Positions 7,497 through 16,074 of a stretch of DNA of 64,000 bases are shown piece after piece. Position 1 is the stretch's first letter. Each line of letters opens with the position of its first letter. The notes beneath the pieces were generated by a model, which did no database searches, was not told where the DNA came from, and worked only from the letters and a program-made list of their open reading frames with translations. This stretch comes from Gemmatimonas sp. (lineage in GTDB: Bacteria; Gemmatimonadota; Gemmatimonadetes; Gemmatimonadales; Gemmatimonadaceae), in contig JAAVWC010000012.1 of assembly GCA_023910675.1 (NCBI GenBank), forward strand, positions 1 to 64,000, in the 5' to 3' direction. The translations under genes and the position numbers were made by a program.

Positions 7497-8102
7497 ATGC
7501 GTCCTCTCCTCATTGCCGGCATCGCGCTGGCGTTGACCACGAACACCGTCTCCGCGCAGTCCGGTGCCCGTCGTGCGGCCCCCAGCACGCGCGCCACCGC
7601 CGAAGTGTCGCTCACCTTTGCCGATACCGCGGCACAGCGTGTCGCGGGCAAGCCGGCGCTCATTCGCATCGACTACGGCCAACCGCACCTCCGCGGCCGC
7701 ACGCTGCTCACCGACAGCCTCGTGCCCATGGGTCTCGTGCCCATGGGTAAGGTATGGCGCCTGGGTGCCAACGCCGCCACGATCTTCACCACCGACGTCG
7801 ATCTCGTCATTGGTGGCAAGGACGTCGCCAAGGGACGCTATGTCGCGCAGCTCCTCCCGGAAACCAGCGGCTGGACGCTCATTCTGCAGCAGGAAACGAC
7901 GGGTGCCGCGCAGGTGAACGTGGCCGCGTACGACAAGGCCAAGGATTACGCGCGCATTCCGCTCAAGGCCACGACGCTCCTGCACGGCGTCGAAAGCCTC
8001 GGCATCGCGCTCGTGCCGTCGATGGCCCCTGGCGCGCAGAAGGGCGACCTTTCCATCTCGTGGGGCACGGTGCAGCTTTCGGCTGAGTGGTTGGTGAAAT
8101 AA
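7497..8102 (+). CDS. DUF2911 family secreted protein
   Basis: A 201-residue protein with a signal peptide (MRPLLIAGIALALTTNTVSA) and the DUF2911 core: IRIDYGQPHLRGRTLL, then GKVWRLGANAATIF, VIGGKDVAKGRYVAQLLP and WTLIL. The family is common in Bacteroidetes and Gemmatimonadetes; its role is unknown. The loop before GKVW contains LVPMG twice, from an exact 15-base duplication (7719-7733 and 7734-7748), where relatives have one copy. I start at ATG 7497 because it opens the signal peptide. Confidence 0.85.
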   Translation: MRPLLIAGIALALTTNTVSAQSGARRAAPSTRATAEVSLTFADTAAQRVAGKPALIRIDYGQPHLRGRTLLTDSLVPMGLVPMGKVWRLGANAATIFTTDVDLVIGGKDVAKGRYVAQLLPETSGWTLILQQETTGAAQVNVAAYDKAKDYARIPLKATTLLHGVESLGIALVPSMAPGAQKGDLSISWGTVQLSAEWLVK

Positions 8103-8112
8103 TCGGTGATGC

Positions 8113-8143
8113 GGGAAACCGGCGCATGCCGTCGCCGGTTCCC
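8113..8143 (+). terminator. Putative stem-loop between DUF2911 and NYN genes
   Basis: GGGAAACCGGCG (8113-8124) can pair with CGCCGGTTCCC (8133-8143) around an 8-base loop, with ACCGGCG/CGCCGGT as the perfect core. It lies 10 bases after the DUF2911 stop. There is no clear T-run, so it may be an mRNA-end structure rather than a full intrinsic terminator. Confidence 0.4.
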
Positions 8144-8192
8144 CACCCTAGTCGCCGCATGAAATTCTGGCAGCCTTTATTGGAGCAGGACG

Positions 8193-9386
8193 ATGTCGAC
8201 ACGCGCAATGGTGTTTATCGATGGAACGTGGTTGTCCGTCACGGCCAACCGGATTGCGGATCAGCATGGCCTGCAGGGACGCACCGGCGGCCCGCTGGAC
8301 TTTGGCATGTTGCCGCGGTCGTGCGTCGCCGAGGTGGTGGCGCAAATGGAGCCGGGCACCAGTCTCGATGTGGTGCGCACGCATTACTTCAGTTCCATTG
8401 CCACCAACTACGACGCCGCCGATCACGACGCGGTACAGCGGCGCAGTGACTTTTTCGATGCGCTCCGCCGGCAGCATCGGTACGAGGTGTATCGGTTCGA
8501 AACCGATTATCGCGGCAATCGCGTACGCCGCTCGCTGCGCCCCGACGAGGTGTCGTACGAGCCGCGCGAGAAGGCGGTCGATGTAGGCCTCGCGACATCA
8601 CTGCTGGAAATGGCGGCGCTCTCGGCCTACGACATTGCGATCATCGTGTGCGGCGACCGCGATTTCGTTCCCGCGTTGCAGGCGGTACGACGCCTGGGCA
8701 AACGGGTGGCCATCGTGAGTGCGCGCGGCAGTTGTCCGCGCGAGTTCAGCGACCCGAACGACCCGCTGCGCCTGCGCGACTTCAACACCTTGTGGCTCGA
8801 CGATCTGTGGGCGCAGCTGGTGGCGCCCAACGCACGTCCGCTGGTGCGTGTGGCTGGCGAGCGCGCGGAGGCGGTTGTTGCGACGGTCGATGATGTAAGC
8901 GACGAGGCGACGCAGGAGCTATCGGCCATCAATCCGTATGCCGATGAGCCGACGGCGGTTGTGCAGCCGACGGCAGAACCCGTAATCGACGTGCCACCCG
9001 CCACGTTGACGGACACCGCGGAAAAAGGCGCCGTGCTCGACGGTGTGGTGAACAAGGTGCATGGCAATGGCTACGGCTTCATTCGTACCACCGGTGGTCT
9101 CGACTACTACTTCCGCCGTGCGTCCATGCGCGACCCGCTGCACTTCGGGCGCTTGCTGCGTGGCACGACCACCGTGCAGTTCACCGTCGACGAACCCGCA
9201 TCGGCCGCAGGCGCCGGTCGCGCGGCGCAGATTGCCGTACTCAGCGGCCTCGGGGCCATCGATACCGTCGCCGCGGTGACACCGCCGCGTGCGGTGCCGC
9301 TACCGCCACCGGCGGCTGCGGTGGCATCCATCGATGACTGGGATAGTGATCCGTTTGCGGGGCCGCGACACCGGGCGAGAGCGTAA
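8193..9386 (+). CDS. NYN-domain nuclease fused to a cold-shock-like domain
   Basis: A 397-residue protein. Residues about 4-215 form a NYN (LabA/PIN-like) domain: MVFIDGTWL carries the first acidic residue, KAVDVGLATSLLEMA the second, and IIVCGDRDFVPALQAVRRLG the last pair. Such domains cleave RNA using bound metal ions. After an acidic linker, residues about 278-345 read GVVNKVHGNGYGFIRTTGG then DYYFRRASM, like a cold-shock OB-fold with the KGYGFI-type RNA-binding strand. A Pro/Ala-rich tail follows. The architecture suggests an RNase that grips single-stranded RNA through its C-terminus; the target is unknown. It is probably monocistronic. Confidence 0.8.
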   Translation: MSTRAMVFIDGTWLSVTANRIADQHGLQGRTGGPLDFGMLPRSCVAEVVAQMEPGTSLDVVRTHYFSSIATNYDAADHDAVQRRSDFFDALRRQHRYEVYRFETDYRGNRVRRSLRPDEVSYEPREKAVDVGLATSLLEMAALSAYDIAIIVCGDRDFVPALQAVRRLGKRVAIVSARGSCPREFSDPNDPLRLRDFNTLWLDDLWAQLVAPNARPLVRVAGERAEAVVATVDDVSDEATQELSAINPYADEPTAVVQPTAEPVIDVPPATLTDTAEKGAVLDGVVNKVHGNGYGFIRTTGGLDYYFRRASMRDPLHFGRLLRGTTTVQFTVDEPASAAGAGRAAQIAVLSGLGAIDTVAAVTPPRAVPLPPPAAAVASIDDWDSDPFAGPRHRARA

Positions 9387-9460
9387 TCGCTCGTCGTTGC
9401 GGCAAGCGACGTACGGTATCGGCACCACACCCGGTATGGGCGCGCTACCGCCTGTTGGCG

Positions 9461-10162
9461 TCAGAACTGCGCGCGAAAGGTCGTGAACTCCGCGCGCAGC
9501 GCCGTCAGTTGCTCTTCCAGCTGCTGTACCCGTGACTCGAGCGCCGCCATGTGTGCGTCGCGTGCATCGGGTGCCACCTGCGCGGAAGCCGGGGGCGTGT
9601 CGTGTACGGTGGCAGGGGCGCTATCCACCACTTCACCGCCGAGCAGCTGCGCAAAGCGCTGCTCCTTCTGCCCGGGGCGTCGCGGGAGCCGTGTGACCAG
9701 CGAGCCCGAGTCGCGCGCCACCAAGGTGTCGAGCAGCTGCTCCACGCCGGAGAGCCCGCTGAACTCCGCCCACCGCTGGGTGCGCGTGTTGAGCTCTCCC
9801 ACCGTTTGCGGCCCGCGCAACATGAGCACGCCGAGCAGCGCGAGCTCGCGCGCATCCAGGTCGAGCGCTTCGTTGAGCAGATGCTGATATCTGGTGACGC
9901 GCGAACCAGCGGGCTGAATGGCGCGCAGCAGGCTGCGTCGGCGCAGCGTGACGACGGCCGAGGTCACGGCATCTTCGTCGAGCTGCATGACCGGCTCCCG
10001 GTTGGAGAGCTGGTTGCACGCAGCGACCAGCGCCGACAGCGTGAGCGGGTAGTGCTCGGGGGTCGTCGCGGCCTTTTCGAGCAGCGAACCGAGGACGCGG
10101 ACTTCGACGTGGGTGAGGGGCGGGTGCATGGGGTGAACGGTGTGGATTTCGAGCATGAGCAT
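9461..10162 (-). CDS. YceH/DUF480 family protein
   Basis: About 233 residues. It has the DUF480 hallmarks: VEVRVLGSLLEKAATTPEHY and PLTLSALVAACNQLSNREPV, then LLGVLMLRGPQTVGELNTRT and LPRRPGQKEQRFAQLLGGEV. The fold is two winged helices. A C-terminal coiled coil (LESRVQQLEEQLTALRAEF) follows. The function is not settled. I place the start at the ATG near 10162, just past the hsdR stop (10170); later ATGs at 10156 and 10129 are also possible. It is co-directional with hsdR and may be transcribed with it, but it is a core gene in many phyla and probably marks the edge of the defence island. Confidence 0.85.
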   Translation of the reverse strand: MLMLEIHTVHPMHPPLTHVEVRVLGSLLEKAATTPEHYPLTLSALVAACNQLSNREPVMQLDEDAVTSAVVTLRRRSLLRAIQPAGSRVTRYQHLLNEALDLDARELALLGVLMLRGPQTVGELNTRTQRWAEFSGLSGVEQLLDTLVARDSGSLVTRLPRRPGQKEQRFAQLLGGEVVDSAPATVHDTPPASAQVAPDARDAHMAALESRVQQLEEQLTALRAEFTTFRAQF

Positions 10163-10169
10163 TCTGCGA

Positions 10170-13100
10170 CTAGACGGCTTGCCCGCGCAGGTCCTCATAC
10201 AACTTGCCGTACGACAGCAAAATCTCCAGCATCGCCTTCTGAATCCCCGGCGAATTGAGCGCCTGCGTCGACATGGTGGTGTGCGCATCGAGCGCGGCCA
10301 TGATGGCGTCCTGGTTGGCCTTGGGAAGATCCGGCGACGCGGCGAACTGCTCCTTGGTATTCGACAGCGCCTGCTTTCGCAGCACGGCTGATTCGAGGAG
10401 CTTGCCCTTGATCACGCCGGTGACGTACGTCAATCGGTCGGTCTCCGTGAGCTCGCCGGTGAACAGGTCGTTTACCTTCTCAATGATCTCAGCCAACCGC
10501 GCCTTCTCGCGGTCCTGCACTGCCCCGGCGCCGGCCTCGGTGATGGGGGGTAAGGGCACGGGACTGTCCTTCACGAGCATCGGCTTCTGCGTTCCCTTGT
10601 ACCGCAGGGCGTAGTGCGTGAGCTCCAGCTTGGATAGGTCGATACCATCCCGCTCGCGCCCGAAGTCGAGCAGCCGCAGGAGATGACGATAGAAGATCGC
10701 GCGCTTCTCGATCTCGGTGTTGCCGTAGTCGAACACCTGCGAGAGGAACGTGTAGAGCCGCCCAAAGGCACCGAGGTCGCCCTTGAACAGCACGAGGGCA
10801 TCCATGGTGTGCTTGGCCATCTCCGCCGCCGGCTCATCCTCGTTCTCGGTGGCAATGCGCCACGCCGCCAACGCTGCACTGAACTTCTTGGTGAGCCGGT
10901 CAGCGACTGGCTCCACGGCGCGAATGAGATCACTCTGCTTCGACGACGGGTTGAGATCCACCGCCGCCACGCGCTCCACCTCGAAGTCGTCGTAATACCC
11001 CGTCACGTCGAGCTTCGCGCGCAGGTTGTACACGAGGTTGGGATCGGTGGTCGTCTCGAGCGTCGCCGTCTCGTAGTACACCTTGAAGGCGGCCAACACG
11101 TCGTCCGGCTCGTTCATGAAGTCCACCACGTAGGTGGTTTCCTTGCCCGGATACGCGCGATTGAGACGCGAGAGCGTCTGCACCGCCTGAATGCCGTCGA
11201 GCCGCTTGTCTACGTACATCGCGCACAGCAACGGCTGATCGAAGCCGGTCTGAAACTTGTTGGCAGCCAACAGGATCTGATACTCGGGCCCCTTGAACGC
11301 GACGCGAATATCGCGCCCCTTGAGGCCGGGGTTGAGCGACGGTGTCGCCTCGGTGAACGGGTCCGGCCCACTGTCGGCGTCCACGACCTCGCCCGAAAAC
11401 GCGACGAGCGATTGCAGCGCGTAGCCCTTCTCGGCGATGTACTTCTGCAACGCCAGCTGCCAGCGCACCGCCTCCTTGCGACTGGCGACCACCACCATCG
11501 CCTTGGCCTTGCCACCCAGCAGCGGCGACACCGTGGTGCGGAAGTGCTCCACGATCACCTGCACCTTCTGCGCGACATTGTAGGGGTGCAGGCGCACCCA
11601 CCCCATGATGCCGCGCATGGCCGCGCTGCGCTCGACTTCCTTCTCGTCGAACGCGGCACCACCGTGCGCCAGATTGAACGCCGCCTTGTAGCTCGTGTAG
11701 TTCTGCAGCACGTCGAGGATGAACCCCTCCTCGATAGCCTGCCGCATGCTGTACACATGAAATGGCAGCGGCACGTTGTCCGGCGCCGGCTTGCGCGAAG
11801 GATCGGGGCGTGTGCCGAACAGCTCCAGCGTCTTGTTCTTCGGCGTGGCGGTGAACGCCACGAAGGTGATGTTCTTCTCGTCGGCCCGGGCGGCCATCTG
11901 CGCGGCGAGCAGGTCTTCCGTGCTCACCTCGCCGCCGTCCTGCAGTGCCGCCAGCTCCTCGGCGCTCAACAGCTCCTTGAGCTTGGCCGCCGCCTCTCCC
12001 GTCTGCGACGAATGCGCTTCGTCGGCCAACACCGCGAAGCGCTTGCCCTCCGTCGCGGCAAGCTCGCGTACCGCGGCCAGCGCGAACGGAAACGTCTGGA
12101 TCGTACAGACGACAATCTTCTTGTCGCCCTGCAACGCCTCGGCGAGCTGCTCGCTCTTGGGTTTCCCTTCCCCCTTGATGACGGCCACCACGCCCATCTT
12201 GCGCTGCATGTCGAAGATGGCGTCCTGTAGCTGCCCGTCGATCACCTTTCGGTCGGACACCACCACCACGGTGTGAAACAGCTTCATGTGCTCGGCGTCG
12301 TGCAACTCTGCCAGGAAGTGCGCCGTCCACGCAATGGAGTTGGTCTTCCCTGAACCGGCGCTGTGCTGCACGAGGTACTTGGTGCCTGCCCCGTCGGTGA
12401 GCACGGCCGCCTGCAGCTTGCGCGTCACGTCGAGCTGGTGATAGCGCGGGAAGATCATGCCAACGGGCTGCTTCTTCTCGTCGCGTACTGTGACGAGGTA
12501 GCGGCCGAGGATTTCGAGCCAGCTGTCGCGCGCCCACACTTCTTCCCACAGGTACGCCGTACGGTGACCGTGCGGATTGAGCGGGTTGCCCTTGCCGCCC
12601 CCGTCGCCCTTGTTGAACGGCAGGAAGGTGGTGGCCGGCCCGGCGAGGCGCGTGGTCATGAACGCCTCGCTGTTGCTCACCGCGAAGTGCACCAGCGCGC
12701 CGTTGGGGAAGCTGAGTAGCGGCTCGGGCGTCTGCCCCTTGGGGTTGGGCAAGCGGTCGAACCGGTACTGATCGATGGCGTCTTCAACGCGCTGCGTGAA
12801 GTCGGTCTTGAGCTCCGCCGTGGCGACCGGGATGCCGTTGAGGAACAGCACCAGATCGATGGCGTTCTCGTTGTGCAGCGAGTAGCGCACCTGACGTACC
12901 ACGCGCAGCCGGTTGGCTTCGTAGCGCGCGAGAATCTCGGCGTTGAGGCCGAACGCCGGCTTGAACTGCGCGAGCAGCAGCTTCGCCTTGAGCCCCACGA
13001 GCTCGATGCCGTTGCGCAGCACATCGAGCGTGCCGCGCTTGTCGATCTGCGCGCGTAGCCGGTCGAGCAGCGTGTCAGCGGCCTTGCCACCGTGGTTCTT

Positions 13101-13277
13101 CACCAGCGCCTCCCACGCCTGGGGCTGGGTGGCCTGCACCCACGCGATGACGTCGGAGGGGAAAAGCGCCCGGGCGCGGTCGTACTGGGTGGCATCGCCA
13201 TCGGCATACAACCAGTCGTGCGCGGCGAGATGGGCGCAGAGTTCCTGCTCGAAACTGATTTCCTTGTGGAGACTCAT
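10170..13277 (-). CDS. hsdR: Type I restriction endonuclease subunit R
   Basis: About 1,035 residues from the ATG at 13277; a longer start at 13352 is possible. The N-terminal PD-(D/E)xK nuclease region shows DLVLFLNGIPVATAELKTD. The motor has Walker A HSAGSGKT, the DEAH-type box ADEAHSS, TATPK, and the helicase motif NKFQTGFDQPLLCAMYVDK. The subunit translocates DNA with ATP and cuts it, but only when assembled with HsdM and HsdS. Here hsdM is frameshifted and hsdS split by an IS, so HsdR is probably idle. It lies after the rest of the operon, separated from it by two opposite-strand genes. Confidence 0.92.
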   Translation of the reverse strand: MSLHKEISFEQELCAHLAAHDWLYADGDATQYDRARALFPSDVIAWVQATQPQAWEALVKNHGGKAADTLLDRLRAQIDKRGTLDVLRNGIELVGLKAKLLLAQFKPAFGLNAEILARYEANRLRVVRQVRYSLHNENAIDLVLFLNGIPVATAELKTDFTQRVEDAIDQYRFDRLPNPKGQTPEPLLSFPNGALVHFAVSNSEAFMTTRLAGPATTFLPFNKGDGGGKGNPLNPHGHRTAYLWEEVWARDSWLEILGRYLVTVRDEKKQPVGMIFPRYHQLDVTRKLQAAVLTDGAGTKYLVQHSAGSGKTNSIAWTAHFLAELHDAEHMKLFHTVVVVSDRKVIDGQLQDAIFDMQRKMGVVAVIKGEGKPKSEQLAEALQGDKKIVVCTIQTFPFALAAVRELAATEGKRFAVLADEAHSSQTGEAAAKLKELLSAEELAALQDGGEVSTEDLLAAQMAARADEKNITFVAFTATPKNKTLELFGTRPDPSRKPAPDNVPLPFHVYSMRQAIEEGFILDVLQNYTSYKAAFNLAHGGAAFDEKEVERSAAMRGIMGWVRLHPYNVAQKVQVIVEHFRTTVSPLLGGKAKAMVVVASRKEAVRWQLALQKYIAEKGYALQSLVAFSGEVVDADSGPDPFTEATPSLNPGLKGRDIRVAFKGPEYQILLAANKFQTGFDQPLLCAMYVDKRLDGIQAVQTLSRLNRAYPGKETTYVVDFMNEPDDVLAAFKVYYETATLETTTDPNLVYNLRAKLDVTGYYDDFEVERVAAVDLNPSSKQSDLIRAVEPVADRLTKKFSAALAAWRIATENEDEPAAEMAKHTMDALVLFKGDLGAFGRLYTFLSQVFDYGNTEIEKRAIFYRHLLRLLDFGRERDGIDLSKLELTHYALRYKGTQKPMLVKDSPVPLPPITEAGAGAVQDREKARLAEIIEKVNDLFTGELTETDRLTYVTGVIKGKLLESAVLRKQALSNTKEQFAASPDLPKANQDAIMAALDAHTTMSTQALNSPGIQKAMLEILLSYGKLYEDLRGQAV

Positions 13278-13440
13278 GTTGGTGATAGCGTGCGCAAGCA
13301 TTGCATGGTCATAGCGCGGAAGTTGGCCCATATACTCCTGCACGTCCAGCACGGATGACGTGCGGACTCGAGATGGCAGGCCGATTCAGGGGTCATGCTG
13401 CTCTGGCGTGCGGCGTATTTCGGCCTATATTCGGAGCTAT

Positions 13441-13995
13441 ATGCGACTTCTCTTCAATGTCGAGAAAGCGACGCAGGCCGCCGCGTACCTGCTGGAGCGT
13501 CGGGGCGGTCGCATGTCGTACATGAAGCTCCTGAAACTTCTGTATCTGGCGGATCGTGAGGCGCTGGTCTCGCTCGGCCGGCCAATCACGTACGACCGCT
13601 ACGTGTCCATGGACCATGGCCCGGTGCTCAGTCAGACGTACAATCTGATTGCATCGGAGCCTCAGCCCGGGCGTTCGCCGGAGTATTGGCGGGAAGTCAT
13701 TTCCGCACCACAGAATTACGAGGTAGCGCTACTCACCCTGCGCGCCCCCACCTCGTCACTGTCGGCGGCGCAGATCGGTATCCTGCACAGCGTCTTTGCA
13801 GCGCACGGTGCGAAAGGCCGATGGGAGCTCGTCGACTTCGTCCATACGCTGCCGGAGTGGGTCAACCCTCACGGTTCGTCCATCCCGATCAGCGTGCGCG
13901 ACGTGCTGCTTGCGAGCGGCATGGATGAAGAGGAGGCCGAAGGAATCGAGGAAGGCCTGCTCGCAGAGGCCGCGCTCGACGAACTGCTCGCGTAA
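13441..13995 (+). CDS. Panacea (SocA/DUF4065) domain protein
   Basis: A 184-residue protein. The segment KATQAAAYLLERRGGRMSYM then KLLKLLYLADREAL is the signature opening of the Panacea domain, followed by YDRYVSMDHGPVLSQTYNLI, which matches the family's P-GP-V/hinge region. Panacea proteins serve as antitoxins for many unrelated toxins, or as proteolysis adaptors (SocA). The start at ATG 13441 precedes the domain closely. It runs against the restriction operon in which it is embedded, and a small gene follows after 14 bases, which I take to be its partner. The very acidic C-terminus (MDEEEAEGIEEGLLAEAALD) fits an antitoxin tail. Confidence 0.82.
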   Translation: MRLLFNVEKATQAAAYLLERRGGRMSYMKLLKLLYLADREALVSLGRPITYDRYVSMDHGPVLSQTYNLIASEPQPGRSPEYWREVISAPQNYEVALLTLRAPTSSLSAAQIGILHSVFAAHGAKGRWELVDFVHTLPEWVNPHGSSIPISVRDVLLASGMDEEEAEGIEEGLLAEAALDELLA

Positions 13996-14009
13996 ACCGC
14001 GGGACGCCT

Positions 14010-14396
14010 GTGGTCCCGATCATCGCGGCTGGGCGAGCGTTGCGCATTCGCGACCGGCGCATGGGCACGCACCTCTGGTTCGTACTCACCAGCCCCGATC
14101 CCGACTCCGGGCTGGTAATAGTCGTAGCCGTCGTGACCGAACGCGGCCACACCGACCGCACCGTTCGGCTCGCGGTTGGCGATCATCCGTTCATACGACA
14201 CCCATCGAACGTCGATTACGGTACCGCCAAGTTTGCCCCGGCGACGCGGCTGACGGACGCCCTATCGACTGGTAAGGCCGATCTAGACCAAGACGCGTCG
14301 ACCGTGCTTCTTGATCGCCTCTGCGAGGGGCTGCTCACGTCGTCACGCACACCGAACGTGGTCGCTGCGGCGCTTCGGAACGGGCGGGCGCCGTAA
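14010..14396 (+). CDS. Putative partner (toxin-like) of the Panacea protein
   Basis: A 128-residue protein starting at a GTG at 14010, or at the internal ATG of GTHLWFVLTSP. The segments HLWFVLTSPDPDSGLVIVVA, then GDHPFIRHPSNVDYGTAKF, resemble small proteins often found beside Panacea or HTH antitoxins. The strand pattern and spacing recall a PemK/MazF-like barrel, but I cannot assign the fold with confidence. The 14-base gap after the Panacea gene and the shared orientation argue for a toxin-antitoxin pair with the antitoxin first. No catalytic motif can be named. The main alternative is an uncharacterised accessory protein of the restriction locus. Confidence 0.55.
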   Translation: MVPIIAAGRALRIRDRRMGTHLWFVLTSPDPDSGLVIVVAVVTERGHTDRTVRLAVGDHPFIRHPSNVDYGTAKFAPATRLTDALSTGKADLDQDASTVLLDRLCEGLLTSSRTPNVVAAALRNGRAP

Positions 14397-14436
14397 GCGA
14401 CTTCTGACAAATTGGGGCGGCCCGCTCTCAATCAGT

Positions 14437-15303
14437 TCACGCGGTCACCTTTTGGCGCTTGAGGGCGTCGAGCGTTTGACGACTTTCGGTCATCCACTCA
14501 ATCCAACCATTGGCGCTTCGACCCAGCAGGACACTGGCGGCGCCACTGGGCGTGCGGAAGAGGTGATCGCGGGTAAAGCGCAACGTCCTGACCATCCTCC
14601 TGCAGGACGCCTGAGGCGATGAGCGGCGCCCGTAAGCGCTCGGCCTGAGCGCCGCCCTGCGAGTCGGTGTTGTCCAGCGGACCGCGAGAATCCTTGAGCA
14701 CAACGAATCCGTCGGGCGTGTAGTAGCCGCGTCCGTCAGCGCCACGTCGCTGGGAGTAGAACAACTCGGGCGCCGCGGCAACGCTCGGCGCGCTCACGAG
14801 TGCGTCGAACATGGGGAAGCCGAGGGTGGAGACCAGCACCTGTCCCGTCTCGAATATCTCCAGGCAATCGGCCTCCAGCGGCGCCGGCGTATAGGGCCTT
14901 GTTCCCTTGTTGCCATTCTCGTCTCGAAATCGACCGGCCGCCCTGATTGACTGGAGGCAGTACCACTCCAGAAACAGCGCGTGCGTCTGGGTAAGAGAGT
15001 TCGTGAGGGAGATCAGTACGAGCGCCCGCTCCCAAAAGTCTTTCTCCTTGTTGTGCGCGGCGAGCCGGGCACGGACATCACCGGTCTGCCCCACGTACAC
15101 CGTGTCCTCGCTGCCGTCCTCCGTCTCGCCCACCAAAAAGTAGAGGGCCACCTGCGTGCTCTCCGGCATCGCGAGAAAATCGGCAAGGAGGCTGCGTGGC
15201 ACCTCGATCACCTGCACGATGCGCGTGGTGATCTCGGCGATCCGGATCCCCCGGGGTCGCCGGCGGGGAGGAAGATCTGAATGGTCTTGGCGCGCGGCGT
15301 CAT
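14437..15303 (-). pseudogene. GIY-YIG nuclease / DUF4357 gene with two frameshifts
   Basis: The gene starts at ATG 15303, overlapping the hsdS stop as ATGA. It reads MTPRAKTIQIFLPAGDPGG, then loses frame in a run of five G (about 15247-15251); the next frame continues IRIAEITTRIVQVIEVPRS, as the family requires. The GIY-YIG core follows: ALYFLVGETEDGSEDTVYVG then QTGDVRARL. A second one-base shift at about 14584-14590 separates LIASGVLQEDGQ from TLRFTRDHLFRTPSGAASVL and GRSANGWIEW, the DUF4357 tail, which ends at 14437. Such genes are frequent companions of type I restriction operons. A product reinitiated at 15217 would hold the nuclease core with a wrong tail. Confidence 0.8.
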
Positions 15304-16074
15304 GCGGCCTCCGCGGGCGCGAGGCCGCGCACGTCGATCTGGCCGGTGACGGCGGCGGTGATGAGGGCGACGCGCCGCTCTAGTAAGAGATCAATGCCGT
15401 CCTGCTGCTCGGACAGCAGCGCATCAATCCTCGAGGTCTGGCTGTCCAAATACTCAGCTATCCGCCGTTGCTCGCTTATTGGCGGAACTCCGACGGCAAG
15501 AACATGAATATCGTTGCGGTCAATTCCAGGCACAGCAGCTTTGGCGGAATGAGCAGAGAAATCCACACTCTGAAGATGATACCACACGAATCGAGGTTCG
15601 TTTGAATGGAAATTGTTGACGTATAGCGCGGTGTTGTGAGGCCAGTAGTCATTTTCGATGAAGAAGAGACGCCCCGTTGACCCGTACCGCCCTGTAACGA
15701 CGCCTGGTGCCCGCGCGACGAAATCCCCATGCGTACCGCTGATACCGCTGGATGTGACAACAGGATACGGCCCTTCCGTCCGTTCCGCGTCGGTCAGGTC
15801 ATGTCCGCGTTGAAGAGTCGAGAACCGCTTGATAACGGTTACCGTCCAATGTGCCGGCACCATTCCAAGCCCTATCACGCCCGTCATCGGCACGTCGGGG
15901 TTGAGCCCCTTGGTGACCGCATTGGAGATCACCGCTTGCCGTTTCTCCTTCAGCAGCGCGATCAGCCGCTCCTGCTCGGCGACGAGCGCGTCGATCTTGG
16001 CGGTCTCGCGGTCGAGGAACTCGGCAATTCTCTTCTGTTCGCTTGTCGATGGAAGTGGAATGCAGGCTGTATTA

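Noticed and set aside
10683-12230. A 515-codon open frame on the plus strand opposite hsdR
   Set aside because: It is the mirror of a strongly conserved gene in GC-rich DNA; its composition (His/Arg/Leu-rich) and lack of any domain pattern mark it as a shadow.
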